From assembly GCF_002008345.1 (NCBI RefSeq), contig NZ_MRAE01000005.1:1-64000 (forward strand): a DNA stretch of 64,000 nt, read 5' to 3'. Below are positions 20,889 to 28,481 of the stretch, piece after piece (position 1 is the stretch's first letter; each line of letters starts with the position of its first letter). Origin of the DNA: Clostridium tepidum. GTDB taxonomy: Bacteria > Bacillota > Clostridia > Clostridiales > Clostridiaceae. The translations under genes and the position numbers were made by a program. The notes beneath the pieces are model-generated. The model made no database searches, was not told the origin of the DNA, and saw only the letters and a list, made by a program, of their open reading frames with translations.

Positions 20889-20940
20889 ATGTTAATTCTA
20901 TGTTAAAAGTATTTTAAATTGAGTTAATATCTACTATAAT
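20889..20940 (+). promoter_or_regulatory. Pho-box-like direct repeats and -10 box before the phosphate cotransporter
   Basis: ATGTTAA occurs at 20889-20895 and 20900-20906, with the related ATTTTAA at 20911-20917: an 11-base period. A looser copy (GAGTTAA) lies at 20921-20927. A TATAAT follows at 20935-20940 without a good -35 box. PhoP/PhoB-type regulators bind direct repeats with this period (TTAACAT is the other-strand reading), and the gene downstream takes up phosphate. Low-phosphate activation is inferred. Confidence 0.6.
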
Positions 20941-20982
20941 AATAAAGTATGGGATGACAATTTTAAAATTAGGAGGACAAAT

Positions 20983-22599
20983 ATGAATGTATTTGCTATG
21001 TTAACAGGTCTTATTGGGGGATTAGGGTTATTCATCTACGGCATGAATTTAATGGGAGATGGATTGCAAAATGTAGCAGGAGAAAAAGTAAAAGTTTTTT
21101 TTGAAAAAGTAACTTCTAATCCTATAAAAGGTGTATTAACAGGTATAGTAGTAACAGGAGTAATTCAAAGTAGTAGTGCTACAACTGTTATGGTTGTTGG
21201 ATTTGTAAATGCAGGTTTAATGACCTTAACGCAAGCAGCAGGGGTTATTATGGGAGCTAATATAGGTACTACAGTTACAGGACAATTAGTTGCTTTTAAT
21301 GTTACTGCAGGAGCTCCATTGTTTGTAGGAATAGGAACTGCAATAGTTTTATTTGCTAAAAAGAAAAAAACTAAGGAAATAGGTAATATAATACTAGGTT
21401 TTGGTATATTGTTTATGGGAATGGATATAATGAAAACAGCTATGGCTCCACTAGGGGAAAGTGAAGCATTTAAAAGTTTAGCTTTATCATTATCACATAA
21501 TGTATTTTTAGGAATAGTTGTAGGTATGGGAATGACAGCTATAGTACAAAGTTCTTCTGCAACCATAGGTATATTAATAGCTTTATCAAGTAATGGAGTA
21601 CTTCCATTGTCAGCAGCATTACCAATATTATTTGGAGATAACATTGGTACTTGTGTAACAGCTCTATTAGCTAGTATTGGTGCGTCTAAGAATGCAAGAA
21701 AAGCAGCATTGTTTCATCTAACATTTAATGTTATAGGAACAGTATTATTTGCATTTGTTTTAGTACCATTAACCCCATTTGTTAAAATAATTACTAATTT
21801 AACTCCAGGAGATGTGGGAAGGCAAATTGCTAACGCGCATACAATGTTTAATTTAATTAATACATTTGTGCAAATATGGTTTATAAAATATATTGTTGCA
21901 TTTGTTAATAAGATGATACCAGGAAGTGATCCATATGAGAAGATGGCTCCTAAATATATAGATGAAAGATTATTAGAGAACCCTACAATAGCTATTAATC
22001 AAACGATAAAAGAAATAGTAAGAATGGCCAATAAAGCAAAAGAAAATTTACAATTATCTATAGATGCATTTGAAAAGAATGATTTAGAATTAGTAAGTAA
22101 AGTATATGAAAATGAAAAACTTATAAATATACTAAATAAGAGTATAACTACATATTTGGTTAAATTAAACAACTTAAAATTATCTGATAAGCAGTTAAAT
22201 TTAGTAGGCTCTATGTTTCATGTGGTAAATGATATAGAAAGAATAGGAGATCATGCTGAAAACATAATAGATTTAACTAGTGAAAAAATACAGAAAAGAA
22301 TTCAATTTTCAGATGATGCTACATATGATATAAAACATTTATTTAATTATACATTAGATTCCTTAACAAGAACTATTCAAGGTTTTGAAAATGATGATGT
22401 TGAAATATCTCAAAGTGTTATGTATGTTGAGGAGAAAATAGACAGTTTAGAAAAACAGTTAAGAGAAACTAATATAAAAAGATTAAATAAAGGTACTTGT
22501 AATGCTAATGCCAGTGCTATATTTTTAGATATAATAAATAACTTTGAAAGAGTTGGAGATCATTGTACAAATATAGCACAAACCGTTATAAATAGATAA
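20983..22599 (+). CDS. Na+/phosphate cotransporter, NptA/PNaS family, with PhoU-like tail
   Basis: The 538-residue membrane protein has the duplicated PNaS core, with VIQSSSATTVMVVGF near residue 62 and IVQSSSATIGILIAL near residue 187, the QSSSAT repeats that form the substrate site. About residues 330-538 are a soluble helical PhoU-like domain (HVVNDIERIGDHAENI and NNFERVGDHCTNIAQ). It would import phosphate with sodium at the cytoplasmic membrane. The start follows AGGAGGAC. It is a single-gene unit with a terminator behind and a Pho-box-like repeat ahead. Confidence 0.93.
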   Translation: MNVFAMLTGLIGGLGLFIYGMNLMGDGLQNVAGEKVKVFFEKVTSNPIKGVLTGIVVTGVIQSSSATTVMVVGFVNAGLMTLTQAAGVIMGANIGTTVTGQLVAFNVTAGAPLFVGIGTAIVLFAKKKKTKEIGNIILGFGILFMGMDIMKTAMAPLGESEAFKSLALSLSHNVFLGIVVGMGMTAIVQSSSATIGILIALSSNGVLPLSAALPILFGDNIGTCVTALLASIGASKNARKAALFHLTFNVIGTVLFAFVLVPLTPFVKIITNLTPGDVGRQIANAHTMFNLINTFVQIWFIKYIVAFVNKMIPGSDPYEKMAPKYIDERLLENPTIAINQTIKEIVRMANKAKENLQLSIDAFEKNDLELVSKVYENEKLINILNKSITTYLVKLNNLKLSDKQLNLVGSMFHVVNDIERIGDHAENIIDLTSEKIQKRIQFSDDATYDIKHLFNYTLDSLTRTIQGFENDDVEISQSVMYVEEKIDSLEKQLRETNIKRLNKGTCNANASAIFLDIINNFERVGDHCTNIAQTVINR

Positions 22600-22659
22600 T
22601 ATAATAATTTAAAAATAATATTTAAAATATTATTAGTTTGAATTTAATATTATATTTCT

Positions 22660-22690
22660 AAAACTCCACTTATTTAGTTGGAGTTTTTTT
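22660..22690 (+). terminator. Terminator after the phosphate cotransporter
   Basis: AAAACTCCA (22660-22668) pairs with TGGAGTTTT (22679-22687), with a continuing T tail. Confidence 0.88.
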
Positions 22691-22845
22691 ATTTAATATA
22701 ATTTAGGATTGATTTTTTTATATATTTTTTTGGATATATAAAAGTGATTTTTTATAAAATAAATATAAAACTGAATTAATTCTATTATAAATTATAATCA
22801 TATAGCATAGTATTAAATTAAGTACTAATATATAAGGAGGAAAGT

Positions 22846-23550
22846 TTGAAGATTTATAATAGAAAACTAATATTAACAACTCTTATAATATTTATAAGTT
22901 TTAGTTTTATAATAAAAGTTAATGTTTTTAATAATTTAAACAGTGTTAATGAGAAAAAGATAATTCTTATAGATCCTGGTCACGGAGGAATGGATGGGGG
23001 AGCAGTAGCTAAAGATGGTACTTTAGAAAAGGACATAAATTTAGATATAAGTAAGATATTAAAAAATCAACTTAAAAAAGAAGGTTATAAAGTTATAATG
23101 ACAAGAGAAGATGATAGAGGTTTATATTCAGAAGGTAAAGGTAAAAAAATTAGAAGAAAAAAAATAGAAGATTTAAATAAAAGATGTGAACTTAAAAAAA
23201 CTAGTAACTGTGATATGTTTATAAGTATACATTTAAATATGTTTGAGCAAAGCCAATATTATGGAGCTCAAGTTTGGTATTCAAATAATGAAGATAGTAA
23301 GAGATTTGCACATATACTACAAAACAATTTAAGAGAAGAATTAGACGAAAATAATAAAAGAAAAGAAAAAGCAGCAAAAAATAATTATAAAATATTAAGA
23401 GATAATGATGAAATGCCTTCAGTTATTGTAGAATGTGGATTTTTATCTAATTCTATGGAATTAGAAAGATTAAAAAATAAAGATTATCAACAGAATATAT
23501 CAAAAGCTATAGTTAAATCAGTGAATGAATATTTTGATGATAAAGATTAA
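22846..23550 (+). CDS. cwlD: N-acetylmuramoyl-L-alanine amidase CwlD
   Basis: CwlD strips peptides from spore cortex peptidoglycan so that muramic-delta-lactam can form, a step needed for germination. The 234-residue product has an N-terminal hydrophobic segment (about residues 6-26) and an Amidase_3 domain with the zinc and catalytic motifs DPGHGGMDGG, LEKDINLD, FISIHLNM and VIVECGFLSN. It starts at TTG after AAGGAGGAAAG. A perfect terminator follows its stop, so it is monocistronic. Confidence 0.9.
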   Translation: MKIYNRKLILTTLIIFISFSFIIKVNVFNNLNSVNEKKIILIDPGHGGMDGGAVAKDGTLEKDINLDISKILKNQLKKEGYKVIMTREDDRGLYSEGKGKKIRRKKIEDLNKRCELKKTSNCDMFISIHLNMFEQSQYYGAQVWYSNNEDSKRFAHILQNNLREELDENNKRKEKAAKNNYKILRDNDEMPSVIVECGFLSNSMELERLKNKDYQQNISKAIVKSVNEYFDDKD

Positions 23551-23597
23551 AAAATGAGTTCATATATTTCCTTGGAAATATATGAACTCATTTTTAT
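23551..23597 (+). terminator. Long perfect terminator hairpin after cwlD
   Basis: The segments 23551-23571 and 23574-23594 are perfect inverted complements (21 bp) around TT, followed by T residues. It starts directly at the cwlD stop. Confidence 0.9.
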
Positions 23598-23691
23598 AAA
23601 GAGTGCTGTAGATTGATGTAGAAAAAAACATATAATTACACTATAATAATCATAAGTATATGTTTTAAAATATTATATTTTGGAGGATAAA

Positions 23692-24534
23692 ATGAGGGAA
23701 ATATCAGTAAAGACTATAAAAAAAGTAGTGAAAAAATTATGCATAGAAGCTAATTATTATTTACCCCAAGATGTGAACGACAAAATATTACAATGTAAGG
23801 AAGAAGAAAATTGGGATATAGCCAAAGAGGTTTTACAAACTATAGAAGAAAATATACATATAGCGAGAAAAGAGAATATACCTTTATGCCAAGATACTGG
23901 AATTGCATGTATATTTATTGAAATTGGGCAAGATGTTCATATAATTGGAGGCTTTATTGAAGATGCTATTAATGAAGGTATAGCAGAAGGATATAAAGAA
24001 GGGTATTTAAGAAAATCTGTAGTTAGTGATCCCATAGAAAGAATAAATACAGGAGATAATACTCCAGCAGTAGTATATTACAATATAGTTAAAGGAGACA
24101 AAATAAAAGTAACTGTAGCTCCAAAAGGATTTGGTTCAGAAAATATGAGTAAGATAGTTATGCTAAAACCGGCAGATGGATTAAATGGTATAAAGAAGTT
24201 TATTTTAGATACAGTTAAAGAAGCAGGGCCTAATCCATGTCCACCCATAATTGTAGGAGTAGGTATAGGAGGTACTTTTGATAAATGTGCTTATTTGTCT
24301 AAAAAAGCTCTTTTAAGACCTATAAATTTAAGAAATGAAAATAAATTTTATGAAAATTTAGAAAAAGAATTGTTAGAAGAAATTAATGGCTTAGGTATAG
24401 GACCTCAAGGGTTTGGTGGTAAAACTACTGCATTGGCAGTTAATATAGAAACTTTCCCAACTCATATAGCTGGATTACCAGTAGCAGTAAACATAAATTG
24501 CCACGTTACTAGACATAAAGAAGAAATAATATAG
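23692..24534 (+). CDS. Fe-S fumarate hydratase/tartrate dehydratase-type, alpha subunit
   Basis: This is the alpha subunit of a class I two-subunit hydro-lyase that reversibly hydrates fumarate to malate (or acts on tartrate). The 280-residue product has the three cysteines expected to hold the [4Fe-4S] cluster: CQDTG near residue 68, NPCPP near residue 182 and FDKCAYL near residue 201. The ATG at 23692 follows TGGAGG well; the frame is open further upstream. It pairs with the beta subunit 75 bases downstream. Fumarate is the likelier substrate; sequence alone does not exclude tartrate. Confidence 0.92.
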   Translation: MREISVKTIKKVVKKLCIEANYYLPQDVNDKILQCKEEENWDIAKEVLQTIEENIHIARKENIPLCQDTGIACIFIEIGQDVHIIGGFIEDAINEGIAEGYKEGYLRKSVVSDPIERINTGDNTPAVVYYNIVKGDKIKVTVAPKGFGSENMSKIVMLKPADGLNGIKKFILDTVKEAGPNPCPPIIVGVGIGGTFDKCAYLSKKALLRPINLRNENKFYENLEKELLEEINGLGIGPQGFGGKTTALAVNIETFPTHIAGLPVAVNINCHVTRHKEEII

Positions 24535-24609
24535 AATTTATAATGAATGTTATATATAAATGTTTCCTTTGGTATATAACAAAACAAATGTGAAAAGTAG
24601 GTGATTTTA

Positions 24610-25167
24610 ATGAAAATAAAAATAAATACCCCATTAACTGAAGATAAAATTAAGGATTTAAAAGCAGGAGATATAGTATTAATTACAGGTGTAATATACA
24701 CAGCTAGAGATGCGGCACATAAAAGATTAGTTGATTCTTTAGAAAAAGGAAAAGACTTACCTTTTCAAGTTGAAAATTCAATAATATATTATGTTGGCCC
24801 TACTCCAGCTAAGCCAGGAAGGGAAATAGGAGCGGCAGGTCCAACTACAAGTTACAGGATGGATACATATACACCAAAATTATTAAATTTAGGATTAAAG
24901 GGCATGATAGGCAAAGGGAAAAGATCCAAAAAAGTTATAGAATCTATAGTAAAAAATAAAGCTGTATATTTTGGAGCAATAGGTGGGGCAGCAGCTTTGA
25001 TATCTAAAAGTATAAAAAAATCAGAAATTATAGCTTACAAAGATTTAGATTCAGAAGCTATTAGAAAGTTAGAAGTAGAAGATTTACCTGTCACTGTTAT
25101 AATAGACTCCAAAGGGAATAATTTGTATGAATCTGGAATGAACAATTATTTGAAAAGCTTACAATGA
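24610..25167 (+). CDS. Fe-S fumarate hydratase/tartrate dehydratase-type, beta subunit
   Basis: The beta subunit completes the class I hydratase. The 185-residue product has the family motifs GDIVLITGVIYTARDAAHKR, YVGPTPAKPG and GPTTSYRMD. The ATG at 24610 is 5-6 bases after AGGTGA. In E. coli-type enzymes alpha and beta are fused; split subunits are usual in clostridia and archaea. Confidence 0.92.
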   Translation: MKIKINTPLTEDKIKDLKAGDIVLITGVIYTARDAAHKRLVDSLEKGKDLPFQVENSIIYYVGPTPAKPGREIGAAGPTTSYRMDTYTPKLLNLGLKGMIGKGKRSKKVIESIVKNKAVYFGAIGGAAALISKSIKKSEIIAYKDLDSEAIRKLEVEDLPVTVIIDSKGNNLYESGMNNYLKSLQ

Positions 25168-25231
25168 TGGGTAAATTTAAAAGCCGATATATAATAAATA
25201 TTTATTTTTAATATAGCATAGAGGGAAAATA

Positions 25232-25930
25232 ATGAAAAAACAAAATAAGTTTAGAAATGGTTTTTGGAGTAAATTTTCAGTAAAAACAAAATTAAGTATA
25301 TTTATAATATTGGTTGCAGTAGCTATATTTAGCATTTATTATAATAATTTAAAGCAGGATAAAAACAATAGCATTAACAAAAATATTGAAAGTAATGTTT
25401 CTATGAAGTTGGAAAATAAAGATAAAAAACATAGCAAAATTAATAAAAAATTAGAGGATAAGTGTGAAGAAGGCAAAAAGTTATTTTTTGATAAAAAATA
25501 TGATGAAGCTATAAAAATTGAAAATGAAGTTATAAAGGAAGATATTAATTTTTATAAAGCATATAATATAAAGGGAATAGCATTATGTTATAGTGGGAAT
25601 TTTGAAGAAGGTATGAAAAATATAGATAAAGCATTAGATATAAAACCTGATTATGGTTATGCTAGATTTAATAAAGCTTTGGCTTATGAACTATATGAAA
25701 AATTTGATGAAGCTTTAAAATGGTATGATAGATCTTTAGACATAGAAAAATATGAGTGGAGTTATTATGGTAAAGCAAGCATTTATGGAAGAAGAGGAGA
25801 TGTGAAAAATACAGTTGAATGTTTGAAAAAAGCTATAGAAATTTCCCCAGGAGTAAAAGAAGAAGCTAAACATGAAGCAGATTTTGATCCAGTAAAAGAT
25901 TCCGATGAATTCAAAGCTTTAATAAAATAA
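25232..25930 (+). CDS. Membrane-anchored TPR protein, function unknown
   Basis: The 232-residue protein has a positively charged N terminus, one membrane segment (about residues 22-41), a lysine/asparagine-rich linker, then three or four tetratricopeptide repeats (for example YKAYNIKGIALCYSGNFEEG and YGYARFNKALAYELYEKFDE). Such repeats mediate protein contacts. The repeat domain would face outside if the N terminus is inside. The ATG follows GAGGGAAAA. Position after the fumarase genes gives no clear functional link. Confidence 0.8.
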   Translation: MKKQNKFRNGFWSKFSVKTKLSIFIILVAVAIFSIYYNNLKQDKNNSINKNIESNVSMKLENKDKKHSKINKKLEDKCEEGKKLFFDKKYDEAIKIENEVIKEDINFYKAYNIKGIALCYSGNFEEGMKNIDKALDIKPDYGYARFNKALAYELYEKFDEALKWYDRSLDIEKYEWSYYGKASIYGRRGDVKNTVECLKKAIEISPGVKEEAKHEADFDPVKDSDEFKALIK

Positions 25931-26050
25931 TTTATGTTTTTATTAATATGAAATATAGTTATATTATAAAATTTAATTTTGATGTTTTATGTAAAATTGT
26001 AATAGAAAAATTATTAAAATAACATTGGGATTAATTTTGGAAGTAAAATG

Positions 26051-26099
26051 TAGAAATATATGTAATATGTTATTGGTGTGCTTATTACATATATTTCTA
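26051..26099. terminator. Bidirectional hairpin between convergent genes
   Basis: The 17-base segments 26051-26067 and 26083-26099 are perfect inverted complements around a 15-base loop. It lies between the TPR gene (plus) and the sigma-54 regulator (minus), so it may serve both. U-runs are weak on both sides. Confidence 0.65.
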
Positions 26100-26150
26100 T
26101 TTATATTAAAATTAATGTTATTATTAAAGCAATTTATATTTATAATAAAA

Positions 26151-28160
26151 TTATTTGTAAATCTCTGGAGTTATATTATATTTTTTGCATTTTAAAGATA
26201 CTGTTCTATGGGTTATACCAAGGGCTTTACCTGCTTTATTAAAGCTTTTATATTTTTTCATAGCTAAAGTAATTATTTCCTTTTCGTATTCTTTTAGTGT
26301 CTTTAAGTTGTTTTCGTTTATAGTGAAATTATAACTATCATCAAAAGAGTTATTAGATATATAAAATGGTAAATCTTTAATAGTTATTATGGAATTATCG
26401 CACATATTCATAGCTCTTTCCACAATGTTTTCTAATTCGCGTATATTACCAGGCCAATCATATTGTTGTAATTTTAAAAGTGCTTCTTTATTTATGCCTG
26501 TTATATTTTTATTAAGCTTTGGATTAATTTTATTTATAAAATGTTCTACTAAAAGATTTATATCTTGTTTTCTATGACGAAGAGGAGGCAAGGATATATT
26601 TAAAACATTTAATCTATAGTATAGATCTTCTCTAAAAGTATTGTTTTTAATCATATCTTCTAAATTTCTATTAGTAGCAGCAATTATTCTAACATCTACC
26701 TTTTGGGTTTTAATGCCCCCAACACTTTCAAATTCCTTTTCTTGAAGAACTCTTAGTAGTTTAACTTGCATAGAAATGGGTAAATCACCTATCTCATCTA
26801 AAAAAATTGTACCACCATCTGCAATATTAAATTTACCAGGTTTCTTTTTTGTAGCTCCTGTAAATGCTCCTTTTTCAAAGCCGAAAAGTTCACTTTCTAA
26901 AAGATTTTCTGGTATAGCTGCGCAATTTACTCTAACAAAAGGTTTATTTTTTCTAGTACTATTATCATGTATAGCATTAGCTATTATTTCTTTACCAGTA
27001 CCACTTTCTCCACGTATAAGCACAGTAGAAGTTGATTTAGAAGCCTTTTCAGCTATAGATAAACAATCTTTTAAGGAACTATTCCAACCTATAATAGACT
27101 TAAAGGAAGAACTTAGAGGGCGATGTCTTGTTAATTCATTTTTGTAATACATAAGTTTTTCTTCAGACTCCGTAAGTTTTAAAGTTAGGTCTCTTAGTTC
27201 ATCTACAGTTTTGGATATAGATATTACACCTTTAAATTCATTATCAATAAAAATCGGCTCTATAGTAGATATAATATTTATGTTATCTTTATTATAAATT
27301 ATATTTTCTTTTGGCTTCTTAGTATAAAATACCTCCATTATAAGACTATTTAGAGAAGAATCTTTTATATCTTTTCCAATAATATCTTTAGAATTTATAG
27401 AAAAATGTTTTTTGTAAGATGGATTAACATATATTATTTTACCATTCTCATCTACAAAACAAATTAAATCATGAGATGCTTCCAATATTTTTTTAAATTT
27501 TTCATTTAATTCTTTAATACCAACAAGTTCAGAAACATCTTGAAATACACTTATAGCACCTAGAATTTTATTATTAAAATATATAGGAGATCTATTTGTT
27601 ATTAATATTTTATTGTCTAGATATTGAGTTTTACCTTTATGATAGCAATTATTTTTAATTACATCAGGTAATTCAGAACTTGGTATTATGTCTTTAATAT
27701 TTTTACCTAATACATCTCTTAAAGAATAGTCTATAATTTTTAAAGAATAGTCATTGGCCATAGTAATTTTATTATTTTTATCTATTACTAATATTCCTAT
27801 AGGAATATTAGTAACTATTTGATCATAAGCTATAGTGTTTTCTTGTATAATATCATCTATATTTGATGTGAAATTTTCTTGTGATAAATCATAATTAATA
27901 AAGTCACATAATTCTAATACTGCGTTTTCTGCTTTAGAAGAATTGCTATTACAAGATATTTCTATTATTTCATTTTCTTTTATTTTTAAAGAAATTAAAG
28001 CTAGCATACTAATAGCCAGAGGCTCTTTAGAATCCATTTTTTTTATATATAGATCTAGACCATATTTATTTTTTATTTCAGTAGCTTTATGAACTATCAT
28101 AGCAGCTATTCTAGTATGTATACCATTATTAATAGCAACTACTATATTATTTTTATACAT
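26151..28160 (-). CDS. Sigma-54 activator with N-terminal HPr-like domain (HPr-PAS-PAS-AAA+-Fis)
   Basis: The 669-residue protein begins with an HPr-like domain (residues 1-90): NNGIHTRIAA puts a histidine at residue 15, the phosphorylated position in HPr, with Arg17 kept but Pro18 replaced by Ile. Ser51 aligns with HPr Ser46. Two PAS domains follow (about 110-215 and 230-330). The AAA+ domain (about 360-590) has GESGTGKE, the sigma-54 contact loop GAFTGA, and FLDEIGDLP. A Fis-type helix-turn-helix ends the protein. The methionine at 28160 follows AAGGAGA; the frame runs a little further upstream. The gene is divergent from ptsI, which has a -24/-12 promoter, so it probably senses PTS phosphorylation and activates ptsI. 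No ptsH lies nearby. Confidence 0.9.
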   Translation of the reverse strand: MYKNNIVVAINNGIHTRIAAMIVHKATEIKNKYGLDLYIKKMDSKEPLAISMLALISLKIKENEIIEISCNSNSSKAENAVLELCDFINYDLSQENFTSNIDDIIQENTIAYDQIVTNIPIGILVIDKNNKITMANDYSLKIIDYSLRDVLGKNIKDIIPSSELPDVIKNNCYHKGKTQYLDNKILITNRSPIYFNNKILGAISVFQDVSELVGIKELNEKFKKILEASHDLICFVDENGKIIYVNPSYKKHFSINSKDIIGKDIKDSSLNSLIMEVFYTKKPKENIIYNKDNINIISTIEPIFIDNEFKGVISISKTVDELRDLTLKLTESEEKLMYYKNELTRHRPLSSSFKSIIGWNSSLKDCLSIAEKASKSTSTVLIRGESGTGKEIIANAIHDNSTRKNKPFVRVNCAAIPENLLESELFGFEKGAFTGATKKKPGKFNIADGGTIFLDEIGDLPISMQVKLLRVLQEKEFESVGGIKTQKVDVRIIAATNRNLEDMIKNNTFREDLYYRLNVLNISLPPLRHRKQDINLLVEHFINKINPKLNKNITGINKEALLKLQQYDWPGNIRELENIVERAMNMCDNSIITIKDLPFYISNNSFDDSYNFTINENNLKTLKEYEKEIITLAMKKYKSFNKAGKALGITHRTVSLKCKKYNITPEIYK

Positions 28161-28173
28161 TAAAAACATCTCC

Positions 28174-28190
28174 TTGATAAAAAATATCAA
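28174..28190. promoter_or_regulatory. Palindromic activator site A
   Basis: TTGATAAAAAATATCAA is an inverted repeat, TTGATA-N5-TATCAA. It overlaps the ribosome binding region of the divergent regulator, so binding here could also repress that gene. Confidence 0.65.
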
Positions 28191-28203
28191 AAAATACTAT
28201 AAT

Positions 28204-28220
28204 AAGATAAAAAATATCAA
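28204..28220. promoter_or_regulatory. Palindromic activator site B
   Basis: AAGATAAAAAATATCAA matches sites A and C except for its first two bases. Its centre is 30 bases from that of site A, close to three helical turns. Confidence 0.6.
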
Positions 28221-28276
28221 CTTATTAATACTATAATTATATACTATAAAATATAATAAATATACACTTGTTTAAG

Positions 28277-28293
28277 TTGATAAAAAATATCAA
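28277..28293. promoter_or_regulatory. Palindromic activator site C
   Basis: An exact second copy of the site A sequence TTGATAAAAAATATCAA. Its centre is 73 bases from site B (about seven turns) and about 120 bases upstream of the sigma-54 promoter of ptsI, a normal enhancer distance. Confidence 0.65.
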
Positions 28294-28393
28294 TGTCTGT
28301 ATTAATAGCTAAAAATCATAAAAAAGAGTATACTATATATTGATGGTATATTAGAAATAATTATGAAGAATATATAAAAAAAATATATTTTCA

Positions 28394-28409
28394 TGGCATG
28401 GTTTTTGCT
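28394..28409 (+). promoter_or_regulatory. Sigma-54 (-24/-12) promoter of ptsI
   Basis: TGGCATGGTTTTTGCT fits the consensus TGGCAYRNNNNTTGCW at every defined position, with GG at -24 and GC at -12. Start of transcription is expected near 28421, about 60 bases before ptsI. The divergent AAA+ regulator carries the matching GAFTGA motif. Confidence 0.85.
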
Positions 28410-28481
28410 TATTAATTATTATATGGTTATATTTTAAATAAGAAAATTATATGTATTGGTTATTAATAAGGAGGAAAAATG

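Noticed and set aside
21165-21644. Long open frame (159 codons) on the minus strand inside the phosphate cotransporter gene
   Set aside because: It mirrors a hydrophobic, repeat-rich protein in the other strand, has no binding site of note, and the plus-strand product is a clear family member.
23613-23647. Promoter before the fumarase genes
   Set aside because: TTGATG at 23613 and TATAAT at 23631 or 23642 are spaced 12 or 23 bases apart, outside the workable range.
28174-28293. Three 17-bp repeats as a CRISPR-like array
   Set aside because: Spacing is irregular (30 and 73 bases), units are palindromic and very short, and no cas genes are near; they fit activator sites.
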